Assembly: GCA_045591885.1 (NCBI GenBank)
Contig: JAZNTT010000011.1
Coordinates: 1 to 7,354 of the forward strand
Source of the DNA: Colimorpha_A sp045591885
GTDB lineage: Bacteria; Bacillota; Clostridia; Oscillospirales; CAG-272
Direction of reading: 5' to 3'
Length of the DNA: 7,354 nucleotides
In this document: in pieces, positions 6,933 through 7,354 of the stretch
Numbering within the stretch: the first letter of the stretch is position 1
Layout: every line of letters begins with the position of its first letter
Translations under genes and position numbers: made by a program
The notes under the pieces: generated by a model
The model's input: only the letters and a program-made list of their open reading frames with translations
Databases searched by the model: none
What the model was told of the DNA's origin: nothing

Positions 6933-6953
6933 TGACGTGCCGGGGGCACGTCA
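6933..6953. repeat. Perfect hairpin, 9-base-pair stem with GGG loop
   Basis: TGACGTGCC (6933-6941), loop GGG, GGCACGTCA (6945-6953), all nine pairs perfect. It lies inside repeat locus 3 and is absent from locus 2, so it is either an added module or has been lost there. No T tract follows on either strand, so it is not an intrinsic terminator. Confidence 0.85.
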
Positions 6954-6990
6954 GACCCCGAGCGTGCCCGAGCCGCAGCGAGACAGGGGG

Positions 6991-7013
6991 ACCGCAGACG
7001 CTGCGTCTGCGGT
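6991..7013. repeat. Perfect hairpin, 10-base-pair stem with CTG loop
   Basis: ACCGCAGACG (6991-7000), loop CTG, CGTCTGCGGT (7004-7013), ten perfect pairs. At the same place in locus 2 (about 4477-4489), the outer ACC...GGT pairs are kept but the stem interior is different and much shorter. The flanks are therefore conserved while the stem body is replaced, as expected for a structure-bearing variable module. Confidence 0.85.
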
Positions 7014-7027
7014 GGATGAGGTGTTAC

Positions 7028-7048
7028 AAAACGATGTAACATCGTTTT
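7028..7048. repeat. Perfect hairpin, 9-base-pair stem with TAA loop
   Basis: AAAACGATG (7028-7036), loop TAA, CATCGTTTT (7040-7048). It overlaps the shared GTTAC...GTAAC motif, which offers an alternative pairing (GTTAC 7023-7027 with GTAAC 7036-7040). The locus 2 copy has lost perfect pairing. On the plus strand a T run follows, but the stem is AT-rich and no plus-strand gene precedes it, so I do not call it a terminator. Confidence 0.75.
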
Positions 7049-7095
7049 TGCGCGCGGGAGTAAACCCCCGCCCTACGGGAATATCGTTCACAATC

Positions 7096-7128
7096 AAAAA
7101 AGCAAGAGCAATTATTTGCCCTTGCTTT
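7096..7128 (-). terminator. Intrinsic terminator of spo0A
   Basis: On the minus strand, just after the spo0A stop codon, AAAGCAAGGGCAA pairs with TTGCTCTTGCTTT across a 4-base loop (ATAA). This gives 13 positions with one G.U pair, and the 3' arm runs into six T residues. Stem, loop and U tract are all as expected for Rho-independent termination. It separates spo0A from the downstream cdaA unit. Confidence 0.9.
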
Positions 7129-7132
7129 TCCT

Positions 7133-7354
7133 TTATGACAGTTTATTTGACAGCCTGAGGTTATCGGCGATCATGGCGATAAACTCGCTGTTTGTCGGCT
7201 TGCCGCGGTTGTTCTGGATCGTGTAACCGAAATAGGAATTGAGCGTTTCAACGTCACCGCGGTCCCAAGCGACCTCGATCGCGTGACGGATCGCACGCTC
7301 AACGCGGGAGGACGTTGTCGCGTACTTCTTTGCGACTGACGGATATAGGATCTT
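7133..7354 (-). CDS. spo0A: Sporulation master regulator Spo0A, C-terminal fragment (cut by window edge)
   Basis: The last 73 residues and TAA stop of Spo0A, the phosphorelay-controlled response regulator that commits Firmicutes to sporulation. I translated it directly from the minus strand; the frame is open to the window edge. The segment is the DNA-binding effector domain. It contains LYPSVAKKYATTSSRVER followed by AIRHAIEVAWDRGD, the near-invariant recognition-helix region of Spo0A, then FGYTI and the hallmark KPTNSEFIAMIADNLRL close to the end. The match to my recollection of B. subtilis Spo0A is nearly continuous. The receiver domain and start codon lie beyond position 7354. A terminator follows immediately, so this gene ends its own transcript. 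The identification is secure and implies an organism from a sporulating lineage; it does not prove that this strain sporulates. Confidence 0.96.
   Translation of the reverse strand, partial: KILYPSVAKKYATTSSRVERAIRHAIEVAWDRGDVETLNSYFGYTIQNNRGKPTNSEFIAMIADNLRLSNKLS

Larger units (their letters stand above)
6835..7076. repeat. Composite GC-rich palindromic repeat block between spo0A and cdaA (repeat locus 3)
   Basis: A 242-base non-coding mosaic. On the plus strand, in order: GTTTTTGCGCG (6835-6845) running into a palindrome GGGCGAGC-AAT-GCTCGCCC (6845-6863) and CTAC; GCCTTCCCC (6892-6900), shared with locus 2; a GC-rich stretch with hairpins at 6933-6953 and 6991-7013; GGTGGATGAGGTGTTAC (7011-7027), shared with locus 2; GTTACAAAACGATGTAAC (7023-7040), shared with loci 1 and 2; a second exact GTTTTTGCGCG (7044-7054); and GCGGGAGTAAACCCCCGCCC plus TAC (7054-7076), which matches the locus 1 arm at 21 of 23 bases. 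It lies upstream of the cdaA promoter and downstream of the spo0A terminator, so it probably belongs to neither transcript. Short reading frames through it are low-complexity artefacts. Confidence 0.88.

Noticed and set aside
6704..7158. Short frames across the spo0A-cdaA intergenic region (75-77 codons)
   Set aside because: They run through palindromic repeats, the promoter and the spo0A terminator, show low-complexity Arg/Pro/Ala-rich composition, and lack ribosome sites.

Overview
The window is a stretch of chromosome from a spore-forming, low-to-mid-GC member of the Clostridia (class Firmicutes/Bacillota). The clearest marker is the C-terminal end of Spo0A at the right edge. The gene repertoire and the GC-rich palindromic intergenic repeats suggest an Oscillospirales/Ruminococcaceae-like gut lineage, but that placement is inference. 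All supported genes lie on the minus strand, so transcription runs from high to low coordinates.

Layout in transcription order: (1) the 3' end of spo0A (7354-7133), closed by a clear intrinsic terminator (7128-7096). (2) A 453-base intergenic region (7132-6680) holding a composite GC-rich repeat (about 6835-7076), then an AT-rich promoter region for the next gene. (3) cdaA (6679-5795), a membrane diadenylate cyclase, overlapping by 11 bases cdaR/ybbR (5805-4543), its membrane-anchored regulator. (4) A 122-base gap carrying a second copy of the repeat family. (5) An uncharacterised COG2509-type FAD-dependent dehydrogenase (4420-2840). (6) A 176-base gap with a perfect 26-base inverted repeat, the third repeat locus. 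(7) recJ (2663-543), a single-strand-specific DNA exonuclease. (8) The first 191 codons of a RelA/SpoT-type (p)ppGpp synthetase/hydrolase (573-1), overlapping the recJ end by 31 bases and cut by the window edge.

Functionally, the window groups three stress and development controls: Spo0A (sporulation), CdaA/CdaR (c-di-AMP; wall and osmotic homeostasis) and Rel ((p)ppGpp; stringent response), with a DNA-repair nuclease and an orphan flavoprotein between them. The coding genes are ordinary housekeeping genes. I see no defence system, CRISPR array, integrase, transposase, tRNA or rRNA. The most unusual content is intergenic: three loci built from shared, reshuffled palindromic modules, with several perfect hairpins of 8-10 base pairs and 3-base loops whose stem sequences differ while the geometry stays the same. 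Secondary points are a His in place of a conserved Arg in the Rel hydrolase pocket, absence of glmM directly after cdaA-cdaR, and absence of apt between recJ and rel.
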